The translations under genes and the position numbers were made by a program. From positions 127,535-191,534 of the forward strand of contig JAEXCS010000040.1 of the NCBI GenBank assembly GCA_023402075.1: a DNA stretch of 64,000 nucleotides. Reading direction: 5' to 3'. Positions 42,121-50,880 of the stretch are shown piece after piece. Source of the DNA: Bacillota bacterium (lineage in GTDB: Bacteria; Bacillota; Clostridia; Oscillospirales; Oscillospiraceae). The first letter of the stretch is position 1. Each line of letters opens with the position of its first letter. Under the pieces are notes generated by a model. That model had not been told where the DNA came from and made no database searches. It saw only the letters and a program-made list of their open reading frames with translations.

Positions 42121-42846
42121 ATGCAAAACGATTATGCTTATTTCTTTGCCCACAATTTGTACTGGGTACTGCTGATTCCGGTATTTCTCCTGTCTCTGTA
42201 CGCACAGGCGCAGGTTTCCAATAGCTTCAACCGATACAGCAAAGAAACCAACCGCCGCCGCATGACCGGGGCGCAGGCCGCCGAAGCGGTATTGCGGGCT
42301 CACGGAGTCACCGGCGTGACGATTCACCCCACGCAGGGACGGCTCACCGACCACTACGATCCCCGGACTAACGCCATTTATCTGTCCGAGAATGTGTACG
42401 GCGCGGCCACAGTGGCAGCGGTGGGCGTGGCCTGCCACGAAGCGGGACATGCGGTGCAATACGCCGTGGGGTATGCTCCTGTCCGGCTGCGCAATCTCAT
42501 TATTCCGGTCACCAGCTTTGGATCTCGGTTTTCTTTTATCCTGTTGATGATTGGAATGCTGATGTACAGCCAGTCCTTGTTTCTGGCCGGTATCATTTTG
42601 TTTGGAATCACCACGTTCTTTCAACTCGTAACATTGCCGGTGGAGTTTAACGCCTCTGCCCGGGCCATTGAAACCATTGAGGGACAGGGTCTGCTGGCCG
42701 ATGAGGAACTTGTTGGTGCGAAAAAGGTTTTGCGGGCGGCGGCACTGACGTATGTGGCGGCGCTGCTGACCAGCCTTTTGCAGCTTTTGCGGTTTGTAGC
42801 CATTTTTGCATCCCGGGGCGGAAACCGCCGGGGAGGCCGCCAATGA
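42121..42846 (+). CDS. yugP: Zinc metallopeptidase YugP family
   Basis: A 241-residue membrane protein of the Zn_peptidase_2 family. The start at 42121 gives an N-terminal membrane helix (about residues 14-30); the catalytic motif HEAGHAVQYA is near residues 107-116, followed by two or three more membrane segments and a C-terminal basic tail. Typical family text such as TGAQAAEAVLRAHGVTGV and ARAIETIEGQGLL is present. Its substrate is unknown. The gene lies between fmt and rsmB and overlaps rsmB by four bases. Confidence 0.92.
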   Translation: MQNDYAYFFAHNLYWVLLIPVFLLSLYAQAQVSNSFNRYSKETNRRRMTGAQAAEAVLRAHGVTGVTIHPTQGRLTDHYDPRTNAIYLSENVYGAATVAAVGVACHEAGHAVQYAVGYAPVRLRNLIIPVTSFGSRFSFILLMIGMLMYSQSLFLAGIILFGITTFFQLVTLPVEFNASARAIETIEGQGLLADEELVGAKKVLRAAALTYVAALLTSLLQLLRFVAIFASRGGNRRGGRQ

Positions 42847-44180
42847 GCGCCCGGGATACCGCTTTGCGGGTGCTGGGCGCCGTTACCTCCAACGGCGCGT
42901 GGGCAGATGCGTCCTTAAAAGCCCAGCTTCGGAGGGACGGACTTATCGGCGCGGAGGCTGCTCTGGCCACACGCATGGTCTATGGCGTTTTGCAAAACCG
43001 CGCATTGCTGGACTTTTATCTGGGTGCCTACTGCACCCAGAAGGTGAGCCATTTACAGATACCGCTTTCGGATATTTTGCGGCTGGGTGCGTACCAGATT
43101 CTGTTTTTGGATAAGGTGCCGGACCGGGCGGCGGTAAACGAAGCCGTGGAACTGGCAAAGAAAAACAAACGCGGCACAGCCTCCGGGCTGGTGAACGCCG
43201 TTTTGCGAAAGGTTTCCTTGAACAAGGACAAGCTTCCCACCATTCCCGACAGGGATGAGGTGCAGTATCTTTCTATTAAGTACAGTCACCCCAAGTGGCT
43301 TGTAAAGCGGCTTTTGGCGCTTCTGGGACGAGAGGAAGCTGAGGCATTTCTCGCCGCCGACAACGGCGTTGCACCCTTGACGGTGCAGGTCAACACCCTG
43401 AAAACCACCACGGAGGCGTTAACCGCAAAGCTTACCGATGCGGGAGTTTCGGTTACTCCGCACCCATGGGTTCCGGACTGTCTGGAGCTTTCCTCTTCCG
43501 GTGATCTGACGGCGCTGGAATCGTTTGGGCAGGGCGAGTTTTTCGTGCAGGACCCCGCTGCCAAGCTGGTGGGCCTGATTGCCGCGCCCCAAAAGGGCCA
43601 GCAAGTCATCGACGTGTGCGCTGCTCCGGGCGGAAAGTCCTTTGGTGCGGCTGTGCTGATGGGGGACAGGGGTGAGATTTTTTCCTGCGACCTCCACGAA
43701 AAAAAGCTGGTACGCATTCAGGAGGGCGCGGCGCGTCTGGGGATTACATCGATTCAGACCTTTGCTGCCGACGGAACAGTTTTACGCCCCGATTGGGTGG
43801 CCAGCGCCGACGTGGTGCTGGTAGACGCGCCCTGCTCGGGCCTTGGTATTATTCGCAAAAAACCGGATGTTCGGTATAAATCCCCCGATGACCTGTTTAC
43901 ACTTACTGTGGCCCAGTCCGCACTTCTGGAAAATGCGGCGCGGTATGTGAAGTCCGGCGGTGCGCTGATTTACTCCACCTGCACGGTTCTTCCGGAGGAA
44001 AACGGTCAGATTGTGGAGGGATTTCTCGCCGCACACCCGGAATTTTCCCGGGAAAGCTTTACGCTGCCCCAACCGATCGGAGAGCAGCCGGGAGAACTGA
44101 CCCTCTGGCCCCATCTCCACGGAACCGACGGATTTTACATCTGCCGCCTACGGCGAGCTGAAAAGGAATCTTCACAATGA
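42843..44180 (+). CDS. rsmB: 16S rRNA (cytosine-967-C5)-methyltransferase
   Basis: A 445-residue RsmB. The N-terminal NusB-like RNA-binding domain (RMVYGVLQNRALLDFYL, PDRAAVNEAVELAKK) precedes the Rossmann methyltransferase domain with VCAAPGGKSFGAAVLM near 260, DAPCSGLGIIRKKPDVRYK (catalytic Cys region) and the second Cys in YSTCTVLPEENGQI. It starts on the yugP stop (ATGA) and likewise overlaps rlmN. The order fmt-rsmB-rlmN-prpC-prkC-rsgA is conserved in Firmicutes. Confidence 0.95.
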   Translation: MSARDTALRVLGAVTSNGAWADASLKAQLRRDGLIGAEAALATRMVYGVLQNRALLDFYLGAYCTQKVSHLQIPLSDILRLGAYQILFLDKVPDRAAVNEAVELAKKNKRGTASGLVNAVLRKVSLNKDKLPTIPDRDEVQYLSIKYSHPKWLVKRLLALLGREEAEAFLAADNGVAPLTVQVNTLKTTTEALTAKLTDAGVSVTPHPWVPDCLELSSSGDLTALESFGQGEFFVQDPAAKLVGLIAAPQKGQQVIDVCAAPGGKSFGAAVLMGDRGEIFSCDLHEKKLVRIQEGAARLGITSIQTFAADGTVLRPDWVASADVVLVDAPCSGLGIIRKKPDVRYKSPDDLFTLTVAQSALLENAARYVKSGGALIYSTCTVLPEENGQIVEGFLAAHPEFSRESFTLPQPIGEQPGELTLWPHLHGTDGFYICRLRRAEKESSQ

Positions 44181-45208
44181 TTGACTTGAAATCCCAGACG
44201 CAGGAGGAAGTGACCCAAACCCTGAGGGACATGGGAGAGCCTTCCTTTCGAGGAAAGCAGGTGTTTTCCTGGCTACACGGGGGCGCGGCTTCCTTTGCTG
44301 AGATGACAAACCTGCCCAAGGCTCTCCGGGAGAAGCTGGAGCGTACATGTATTCTCACGCCGCCTGTGGCCGTGCGTAAGCAGGTTTCCAAGCTGGACGG
44401 CACCGTGAAATACCTGTGGGAGCTGAGCGACGGAAACTGCATTGAATCCGTTTTCATGCGCTACCACCACGGGAATACCGTGTGCATCTCCTCTCAGGTG
44501 GGCTGCCTGATGGGCTGCGCATTCTGCGCATCCACCGTGGCAGGCAAGGTTAGAAGCCTGACGCCTGCGGAGCTGCTGGATCAGGTGATATTTACCCAGA
44601 AAGACGCCGGTCTGCCGGTTTCCAACATTGTTTTGATGGGGATTGGGGAGCCGCTGGACAATCTGGACAACGTACTGCGGTTTTTAGAGCTGGTGAACTG
44701 TCCGGAGGGACTGAACATCGGCATGCGGCACATCTCTTTGTCTACCTGCGGAATCATTCCCGGAATCGACCGCCTTGCGGAGCTGGGCCTTCAGCTCACG
44801 CTGTCCGTTTCACTCCATGCGCCGGATGGGGAAACCCGTTCTAAAATCATGCCGGTAAACCGGGCTTATCCCGTGGATGAGCTGTTTGCCACCTGCCATC
44901 GGTATTTTCAGAAAACAGGACGGCGCATTTCCTTTGAGTACGCTATGATCGACGGCGTGAACGATAGAGACTGGCAGGCGGACCTCATTGCGGAAAAGCT
45001 GCGGGGAATGCCGGGGCATGTGAATCTCATTCCGCTGAACGATGTGGTGGAAAGTCCATTCAAGCCATCCAAGCGGACGGCAGCGTTTCAAAAGCGGCTG
45101 GAGTCCCACGGCGTCACCGCCACGGTGCGGCGGAGTCTGGGCGGCGATATCGATGCCTCCTGCGGTCAACTCCGTCGGAAGGCCATGGAAGAGAGGAAAG
45201 GAGTGTGA
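44177..45208 (+). CDS. rlmN: 23S rRNA (adenine-2503-C2)-methyltransferase RlmN
   Basis: A 343-residue radical-SAM enzyme. The CxxxCxxC cluster motif is GCLMGCAFCAST near residues 107-118, GIGEPLDNLDNV follows near 155, and the second catalytic cysteine lies in DIDASCGQLRRK near the end. RlmN methylates A2503 of 23S rRNA and some tRNAs. It overlaps rsmB by four bases, and prpC begins a few bases after its stop. Confidence 0.95.
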   Translation: MIDLKSQTQEEVTQTLRDMGEPSFRGKQVFSWLHGGAASFAEMTNLPKALREKLERTCILTPPVAVRKQVSKLDGTVKYLWELSDGNCIESVFMRYHHGNTVCISSQVGCLMGCAFCASTVAGKVRSLTPAELLDQVIFTQKDAGLPVSNIVLMGIGEPLDNLDNVLRFLELVNCPEGLNIGMRHISLSTCGIIPGIDRLAELGLQLTLSVSLHAPDGETRSKIMPVNRAYPVDELFATCHRYFQKTGRRISFEYAMIDGVNDRDWQADLIAEKLRGMPGHVNLIPLNDVVESPFKPSKRTAAFQKRLESHGVTATVRRSLGGDIDASCGQLRRKAMEERKGV

Positions 45209-45213
45209 CCGAC

Positions 45214-45969
45214 ATGCAGGTTTGGGGCATTACGGATGTGGGGCTTGTTCGCAAGGACAATCAGGACGCCTATGCCGTGCGGGAGCACACGGACAGCGGG
45301 CACACCGTCTGCGTGGTGTGCGACGGCATGGGCGGTACTGCCGGTGGCCGTCTGGCAAGCCATATCGCGGTGGATACCTATATGCGGGAGATACGGCGCG
45401 TGCTGCGTCCGGAAATGACGCCGGGGCAGCTTCGGGAAGCGTCGTCCTTTGCAGTGTCTCTTGCAAACCGGGCTGTGTGGGAAGCGGCGCGGCAGAGCGA
45501 GGAATTTCAGAACATGGGAACCACGCTGGTATCCGCAGTGGGCTACGGCGGCGGCGCTGTGGTGAGCAACGTGGGCGACAGCCGCGCGTATCATATTACA
45601 AAAGACTTCATCCAGCGCATCACGCGGGATCACTCGCTGGTGGAGAGCATGGTGGAACGGGGGGACATCACTGCCGAAGAAGCCCGCCGTCATCCAAACC
45701 GCAATTTGATTACCCGGGCGCTGGGGCCGGATGAGCTGATCGAGTGCGACGGCTACATATGCCCCATGGAGCCGGGGGAAATCATTCTGCTTTGCAGCGA
45801 TGGGCTGGTGGATACCGTGTCCGATCAGGAGATGCTGGATGAGGTAACCCGCGCCGAGGTGGGAGAAGACTGCCTTGCAAGGCTTTTGGATCTTTCCAAA
45901 GAACGGGGCGCGAAAGACAATGTGACCGCCGTGCTGATGCGCGAAGCAGAAGGAAAGGAGGGCGTGTGA
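45214..45969 (+). CDS. prpC: PP2C-type protein phosphatase PrpC
   Basis: A 251-residue PPM/PP2C phosphatase. Metal-binding motifs are visible: TDVGLVRKDNQDAYAV near residues 7-22, VCDGMGGTAGGRLAS near 35-50, VSNVGDSRAY near 120 and ERGAKDNVTAVLM at the C-terminus. It reverses phosphorylation by PrkC. The ATG at 45214 is ten bases after AAAGGAG; a GTG at 45205 is too close to that site. It precedes prkC by one base. Confidence 0.94.
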   Translation: MQVWGITDVGLVRKDNQDAYAVREHTDSGHTVCVVCDGMGGTAGGRLASHIAVDTYMREIRRVLRPEMTPGQLREASSFAVSLANRAVWEAARQSEEFQNMGTTLVSAVGYGGGAVVSNVGDSRAYHITKDFIQRITRDHSLVESMVERGDITAEEARRHPNRNLITRALGPDELIECDGYICPMEPGEIILLCSDGLVDTVSDQEMLDEVTRAEVGEDCLARLLDLSKERGAKDNVTAVLMREAEGKEGV

Positions 45970-45970
45970 C

Positions 45971-47992
45971 ATGGTGGATTCCTATATCGGAAAAATGCTG
46001 GACAACCGCTATGAAATTTTGGAACGAATCGGAACCGGCGGCATGGCTGTGGTTTACAAGGCTAAGTGCCACCGGCTGAACCGGCTGGTAGCGGTGAAAA
46101 TTCTCAAGAGTGATTTGGCACAGGACGAGGAGTTCCGTCGCCGATTCCATGCGGAATCAAAGGCCGTTGCCATGCTGTCCCATCCCAATATTGTGTCGGT
46201 GTATGACGTGTCCCAAAGCGCGGAGGTAGAATACATCGTCATGGAGCTGATTGACGGCATTACCCTCAAGCAGTACATGGAGAAGCGGGAAAAGCTGGAC
46301 TGGCGGGAATCCCTGCACTTCATCACCCAGATTATGCGGGGCCTTTCTCACGCCCACAGCCGGGGCATCGTCCATCGGGACATCAAGCCCCAAAATATCA
46401 TGGTTCTGCGGGACGGCAGCGTGAAGGTGGCCGATTTTGGCATTGCCTGCCTCGAAAACTCTGCTCAGACACTGACGCAGGAGGCACTTGGTTCCGTTCA
46501 CTATATCTCTCCGGAGCAGGCCCGTGGGGATCGGACCGACGCGCGCTCCGACATTTATTCCGCCGGAGTGGTGCTTTATGAGATGCTTACCTGCCGCCTG
46601 CCCTTCGAGGGGGACTCCGCCGTGTCGGTGGCCATTCAGCATCTCAGCTCCATTCCCCTGGCACCCCGTGAGATTGACGCGGGTATCCCCGAGCCGCTGG
46701 AGCTGATCTGCATGAAGGCCATGGCTCCGGACCGGGATCGGCGGTATGACTCCGCCGAGGCCATGATTCTGGATCTGGACGCCTTCCGTAAAAATCCCGG
46801 CGTCGATTTGGATATCAACCCCAAGGACCTGCGCCCGGAAGAGCCTGACGAGCCCACCCGTCCGCTGCGCACCGGGGCCGTGATGGCTGCCGCCGCGCAG
46901 CATCATGCCGCACGCGAGCTTTCCCGTGAGCGGGAAACCGGGCGGGAATACGGACGGGGCCGTGACCGAAAATATGATTCGGATTACGACCGGGATCCGC
47001 CTCGAAAGGCCGGGGGAGATATGTCTCCTCAAAAACGCACAGTGCTGATTGCCGGTGTGGTGGTTGTGGCACTGGTGGCGGTGTTTTTCGTGGCTCGGGC
47101 CGTGCTCGGCTCCATGGAAGCGGGGGACAACTATCTCGTTCCCAATGTGCTGGGACTGACGGTGGACGAGGCCAATGCACTTCCCGAAGTTGACGGAATT
47201 TTTACGATCAACGTGGTGAGCAGGGTTTACGACGACGCGCCCGTGGATGTGATACTCAAGCAGGACCCATCCGAGAACATGCCTAAAAAAACCAATCTTG
47301 TAATTGACGTCACCGTCAGCGCCGGGGAAAGAACCGACGTGATGCCGGACGGCCTGATTGGAAAAAACATTCAGGTTGCAAAGGTGGATATGAAAACGCT
47401 CATCGCCGATTTGAAGCTGGATGTGCAGCCCGTAGATGAGAGCAGTGACGACGTGACGGCGGATGCTATCATTCGCACGGATCCGGAGGCGGGGGCTACC
47501 TTGAAAAAGGGCGACACCGTCATATTGTACGTCAGCACGGGACCGGAGAAGATTCCGGTGGATGTGTTGCCTTTGACTGCGCTTCCCGTTGACAAGGCAA
47601 AGGAGCTTGCCAGAGGTCTCGGGCTGGAGGTTGAGGTAAAAGAGGTTGAGAGCAACGAGGCAGTCGGCATGGTAGTGGCGCAGGACCCCGCTGGAAATAC
47701 CAAAGCCAACAAGGGCGACAAAATTATCCTCTCCGTCAGCAAGGGACCCGCAGGCACAAGTAACCCCTCGGGAAATCTGGTTTTCCAGCCGGCCACCTTC
47801 TCATTGCCGCAGGATGGGCGGGAAACCGTTCATATGGTGGTTTTGCTGGATGGACAGTCACAGTTTGACGGGAATGTGAATTGCAGCGACGGAACCACTA
47901 CCGTGGACTTGTACGGCACCGGCACCGGCACGGTGCAGGTGTATTACGACGGAACGCTGTTTGAAACACGCACGGTAAGCTTCGATGCGTGA
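45971..47992 (+). CDS. prkC: Serine/threonine protein kinase PrkC with PASTA repeats
   Basis: A 673-residue Hanks-type kinase. The kinase domain (about residues 12-270) has GTGGMAVVYKAK, VHRDIKPQNIM near 133 and VADFGIA near 155. An Arg/Asp-rich juxtamembrane region leads to one membrane helix (about 357-378) and three extracellular PASTA repeats (about 387-590) that bind peptidoglycan stems. A Ser/Gly linker and a C-terminal beta domain of about 70 residues follow. In B. subtilis PrkC links muropeptides to spore germination. Its stop overlaps rsgA by eight bases. Confidence 0.96.
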   Translation: MVDSYIGKMLDNRYEILERIGTGGMAVVYKAKCHRLNRLVAVKILKSDLAQDEEFRRRFHAESKAVAMLSHPNIVSVYDVSQSAEVEYIVMELIDGITLKQYMEKREKLDWRESLHFITQIMRGLSHAHSRGIVHRDIKPQNIMVLRDGSVKVADFGIACLENSAQTLTQEALGSVHYISPEQARGDRTDARSDIYSAGVVLYEMLTCRLPFEGDSAVSVAIQHLSSIPLAPREIDAGIPEPLELICMKAMAPDRDRRYDSAEAMILDLDAFRKNPGVDLDINPKDLRPEEPDEPTRPLRTGAVMAAAAQHHAARELSRERETGREYGRGRDRKYDSDYDRDPPRKAGGDMSPQKRTVLIAGVVVVALVAVFFVARAVLGSMEAGDNYLVPNVLGLTVDEANALPEVDGIFTINVVSRVYDDAPVDVILKQDPSENMPKKTNLVIDVTVSAGERTDVMPDGLIGKNIQVAKVDMKTLIADLKLDVQPVDESSDDVTADAIIRTDPEAGATLKKGDTVILYVSTGPEKIPVDVLPLTALPVDKAKELARGLGLEVEVKEVESNEAVGMVVAQDPAGNTKANKGDKIILSVSKGPAGTSNPSGNLVFQPATFSLPQDGRETVHMVVLLDGQSQFDGNVNCSDGTTTVDLYGTGTGTVQVYYDGTLFETRTVSFDA

Positions 47993-48872
47993 GGGCCGGA
48001 TTCAAAAGGCCCTCAGCGGGTTTTACTATGTGGAGTGCGACGGTGAACTGTTTTGCTGCCGCGCCCGGGGACGGTTTCGTAAAGAGGGCCTTTCTCCTTT
48101 GGTAGGCGACCGGGTGGAAATACGGGAGCTGGGCGGTGGCGAGGGCTATGTAGAAGCCATAAAGCCGAGAAAGAACATCTTTCGTCGCCCTGCCGTGGCA
48201 AATGTGGACCAGATTGTGGTGATTGCCTCGGAGGCACTTCCAAAAACCGACCCCTATCTGATTGACCGGCTCTCGGCCATCGCGGCGCTAAAGGACTGCG
48301 GCGTGGTGGTGGTGCTGAACAAGTGCGATTTGAACAGTGCCGACGGTTTGTATGAGATTTACCGCGCCGCGGGTTTTCCCACGGTCCGCGTCAGCGCGGA
48401 AACGGGGGAGGGTCTGGAGGAGCTGAAGCCCCTGATTATCGGAAAGCTATCTGCCTTTACAGGGAACTCCGGCGTTGGAAAATCCAGCATTTTAAATGCA
48501 CTGGACCCAGCGTTTGGGTTACAGGTGGGGGAGATCAGCGAGGCCCTTGGCCGAGGACGACATACCACGCGTCATGTGGAGCTTTTTCACCTGTCCTGCG
48601 GCGCGGAGGTGGTGGATTCCCCCGGCTTTGCGTCCTTTGATTCCGAAGAACTGGATTTGGAGCTGAAACGCCATCTTCCGGAGACTTTTTTGGACTTTGC
48701 TCTCTATCGAGATGAGTGCCGGTTTGTGGGATGCAGTCATACAAAGGAAAAAGGCTGCGCGGTGCTGGAAGCTCTTCAGGACGGGAAGCTTCAAAAGAGT
48801 CGCCATGACAGCTATCTCCGGCTCTACGAAGAGCTAAAGCCCCTTAAAGAATGGGCAGAACAGAAGAAATAA
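47985..48872 (+). CDS. rsgA: Ribosome small-subunit-dependent GTPase A
   Basis: A 295-residue circularly permuted GTPase: an N-terminal OB-fold, then G4 (VVLNKCDLN near residue 105) before G1 (FTGNSGVGKSSILNAL near 160), G3 (VDSPGFASF) and a C-terminal zinc site formed by CRFVGCSHTKEKGCAV. RsgA (CpgA) checks late 30S assembly. It starts inside the prkC 3-prime end and is closed by a strong terminator, after which spoVM-region genes follow. In Bacillus rpe and thiN come next; both are missing here. Confidence 0.95.
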   Translation: MREGRIQKALSGFYYVECDGELFCCRARGRFRKEGLSPLVGDRVEIRELGGGEGYVEAIKPRKNIFRRPAVANVDQIVVIASEALPKTDPYLIDRLSAIAALKDCGVVVVLNKCDLNSADGLYEIYRAAGFPTVRVSAETGEGLEELKPLIIGKLSAFTGNSGVGKSSILNALDPAFGLQVGEISEALGRGRHTTRHVELFHLSCGAEVVDSPGFASFDSEELDLELKRHLPETFLDFALYRDECRFVGCSHTKEKGCAVLEALQDGKLQKSRHDSYLRLYEELKPLKEWAEQKK

Positions 48873-48874
48873 TC

Positions 48875-48910
48875 AAGTGCGGATACCGTAAAATCGGTAT
48901 CCGCACTTTT
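48875..48910 (+). terminator. Intrinsic terminator after rsgA
   Basis: AAGTGCGGATACCG, loop TAAAAT, CGGTATCCGCACTT, then TT: a perfect 14-bp stem ending the fmt-rsgA unit. Confidence 0.92.
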
Positions 48911-48980
48911 CCATTTTTTCTTTTCTGAGTAAAAATTTCCCGCTTTGGTGCTTTGTTCCGCACGCTTTTTTCATCCTGCG

Positions 48981-48988
48981 TATATACT
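48981..48988 (+). promoter_or_regulatory. Possible sigma-E-like -10 element before the small spore genes
   Basis: TATATACT matches seven of eight bases of the sigma-E -10 consensus (CATATACT type). No convincing -35 was found at the expected distance. The predicted start would leave a very short leader before the GAGAGGAGG ribosome site at 48997-49005. Weak evidence, supported mainly by the spoVM-like gene downstream. Confidence 0.25.
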
Positions 48989-49014
48989 GGAGTACGAGAG
49001 GAGGTGCGGCGGAT

Positions 49015-49173
49015 ATGTGGTGTGGCCGTGGAGGAGGGGGCTGCTGGCTGGGCGTATGTGCGGTGGCGCTTGGAATGGGCATTTTAATTGCGGCGATTTT
49101 CCCCACCGGTTTTCTGCTGTTTATCGTCGCGCTGCTCCTGATCGCCTGCGGGAGCGCCTGTCTTCGGCGCTGA
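49015..49173 (+). CDS. Small Cys/Gly-rich membrane protein, 52 residues
   Basis: An ATG eight or nine bases after GAGAGGAGG opens 52 codons: a Cys/Gly-rich start (MWCGRGGGGCWLGVC) and two hydrophobic stretches (about residues 11-28 and 31-48) ending in LRR. The strong ribosome site, membrane-protein composition and position between rsgA and spoVM support a real gene. I do not recognise its family. It replaces rpe and thiN, which lie here in Bacillus, and may be transcribed together with spoVM, whose start is 34 bases downstream. Confidence 0.65.
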   Translation: MWCGRGGGGCWLGVCAVALGMGILIAAIFPTGFLLFIVALLLIACGSACLRR

Positions 49174-49206
49174 GATGAGCTTGATTTGGAAAAGGAGTGC
49201 GTCTAT

Positions 49207-49281
49207 ATGAAAATCGTCGTCTGGAAGTCGCCGAAAGCGTTGTGTGGCCTGCTGCGCAGGTTGTTCGGGATCAAGGAATAA
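49207..49281 (+). CDS. spoVM: SpoVM-like spore coat anchoring micro-protein, 24 residues
   Basis: A 24-codon gene with ribosome site AAAGGAG about ten bases before its ATG. The peptide begins MKIVVWKSPKALCG and ends LLRRLFGIKE. Aligned without gaps to B. subtilis SpoVM (26 residues) it keeps Met1, Lys2, Lys7, Pro9, Lys10, Leu12, Gly14, Arg17 and Gly21; Pro9 is the residue essential for SpoVM localisation. SpoVM is an amphipathic helix that senses the convex forespore membrane and recruits SpoIVA. Gene order supports it: prpC-prkC-rsgA-...-spoVM as in Bacillus, and spoIVA lies 4.4 kb downstream. It is too short for most gene callers. Confidence 0.85.
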   Translation: MKIVVWKSPKALCGLLRRLFGIKE

Positions 49282-49341
49282 CCCGCTTCTTCCCGGCATA
49301 GGATAGGCCAGAATCACAATGGCCGGGAAAGGATGGTCTGA

Positions 49342-50877
49342 ATGGAACTGGATTTAAAAAAAGCTCGCTTTGACGCCTATGACGTGGGCGGGGAGCTGGT
49401 GCTGACGCAGGAGGAAACGGCGGAGACAATTGTGCCGGATTACTGCCCCGACATTGCCCGTATCATCGACACGGAGGGAAAAGTCTATCTCCACAGCCGG
49501 GAGCTGCGGGACGGAAAGGCGGAGATTTCCGGCACCGTGCGGGTGACGGTGCTCTATACCCCGGACGGGGAGAGCGGCGTTCGCACGCTGGATTTTGCCA
49601 TGCCTTTTGCCGCCGAGTCGGACGCTAAGGCTATGCCGGAGTGTGTGCTTTTGGTGGCGGACACAGAACCGGAGCTGCTGGAAACCCGCGCACTGAATCC
49701 CCGCAAGGTCTTCACCCGCTGTCGGCTTGTCACCCGTCTTACCGGATATCGCCGGGGGGAGACGGAATTTTGTACCGACGCGGAGACAGACGCGGCCCTG
49801 TGCGTTGAAAAACGGCGGGAGGTGCAGCACACCACCGCTCTGACACATATCGCAGAAAAGGATTTTACATTTTCGGATGAGCTGGACCTATCTCCGGGCA
49901 GAGAGGGTGCCGCGGAGATTCTTTCCAGTCGTGTGTCCGTCTGCGTGACGGAGACAAAAGTTGTGGGCAGTAAGCTGATTTTAAAGGGAATTTTTACGGT
50001 TTGTCTCCTGTACCGCTCTCTGGAGGGGAAGTGCTGCTCCACCTCCGGCGAGCTGCCGTTCTCCCAGATCATGGAGGTGGATGGCGCGACTGAGGGCTGT
50101 GTGGCCTCAGTTAGGGTTCAGCTTACCGGCACCGATATTCAGGTGGATGGCGACCATGACAACCGAAAGATTGCCGTCACACTGTATCTCCACGCCACGG
50201 CCCTGCTGCGCCAGGAGCAGGACGTGACGTTGCTGTGCGATTTGTACAGCACGGCCTATGACTTGAACTACGAGGCCCAGCCTTTGCAGCTATGCGACTT
50301 TGCAGAAACCCTGACCCGCCGACAAACTGTGCGGGAGGTGTTGGAAATCGGCGTGGTGGCAGACTCTATCCTGACGCTTTCCGCTTCTCCCAGCGCCGTA
50401 TCCGTCAGCCGTGAAGGAGGCGGCAGTACCCTGCGAACCGCAGTCAGCATCCGGGCTTTGTATCTGGACGAGGGCGGCGCGGCACTGATGGCAGAGCGGA
50501 GCATAGAGGTAAACTGTCAGATGGATTTGCCGGAGGACTGTCGGGTAACCGCCCATGCCATTTGCCCTGAAGAGGTGCAGGGAAGTCTGGGGGACCGGGG
50601 GATCGAGGTGCGGTTTTCTGTTGAGTTTCGTGCCGAAGCAGTCTCTCGGAAAAAGAGAGTCTGCGTGTCCTCCGCCAAAATCAGCAGCGAAGCGCCCAAG
50701 GACCTTTCCGGTGCGCCGTCTCTCGTCCTGCGGTGCAAAAACAGGCAGGAGACACTTTGGGATCTTGCCAAGCGGTATAATACCACCGTCACCACCATCC
50801 TCTCCGCCAATGATTTGGAGGACGAGGGGGCCGTATCGGAGGAAAAGCTGCTGCTGATTCCCCGGAAGCGTTTATAA
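49342..50877 (+). CDS. SPOCS (DUF3794) and LysM domain protein
   Basis: A 511-residue protein. Repeated SPOCS/DUF3794 beta domains fill about residues 30-440 (for example AETIVPDYCPDIARIIDTEG and GTVRVTVLYTP), and a LysM domain sits at the C-terminus (QETLWDLAKRYNTTVTTILS ... EEKLLLIPRK). SPOCS proteins belong to the spore coat or envelope, and LysM would bind peptidoglycan or cortex. No signal peptide is present, as expected for a mother-cell coat protein. A hairpin (TTCCCGGC 49290-49297 with GCCGGGAA 49322-49329) abuts its ribosome site and might limit translation. Confidence 0.88.
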   Translation: MELDLKKARFDAYDVGGELVLTQEETAETIVPDYCPDIARIIDTEGKVYLHSRELRDGKAEISGTVRVTVLYTPDGESGVRTLDFAMPFAAESDAKAMPECVLLVADTEPELLETRALNPRKVFTRCRLVTRLTGYRRGETEFCTDAETDAALCVEKRREVQHTTALTHIAEKDFTFSDELDLSPGREGAAEILSSRVSVCVTETKVVGSKLILKGIFTVCLLYRSLEGKCCSTSGELPFSQIMEVDGATEGCVASVRVQLTGTDIQVDGDHDNRKIAVTLYLHATALLRQEQDVTLLCDLYSTAYDLNYEAQPLQLCDFAETLTRRQTVREVLEIGVVADSILTLSASPSAVSVSREGGGSTLRTAVSIRALYLDEGGAALMAERSIEVNCQMDLPEDCRVTAHAICPEEVQGSLGDRGIEVRFSVEFRAEAVSRKKRVCVSSAKISSEAPKDLSGAPSLVLRCKNRQETLWDLAKRYNTTVTTILSANDLEDEGAVSEEKLLLIPRKRL

Positions 50878-50880
50878 CGA

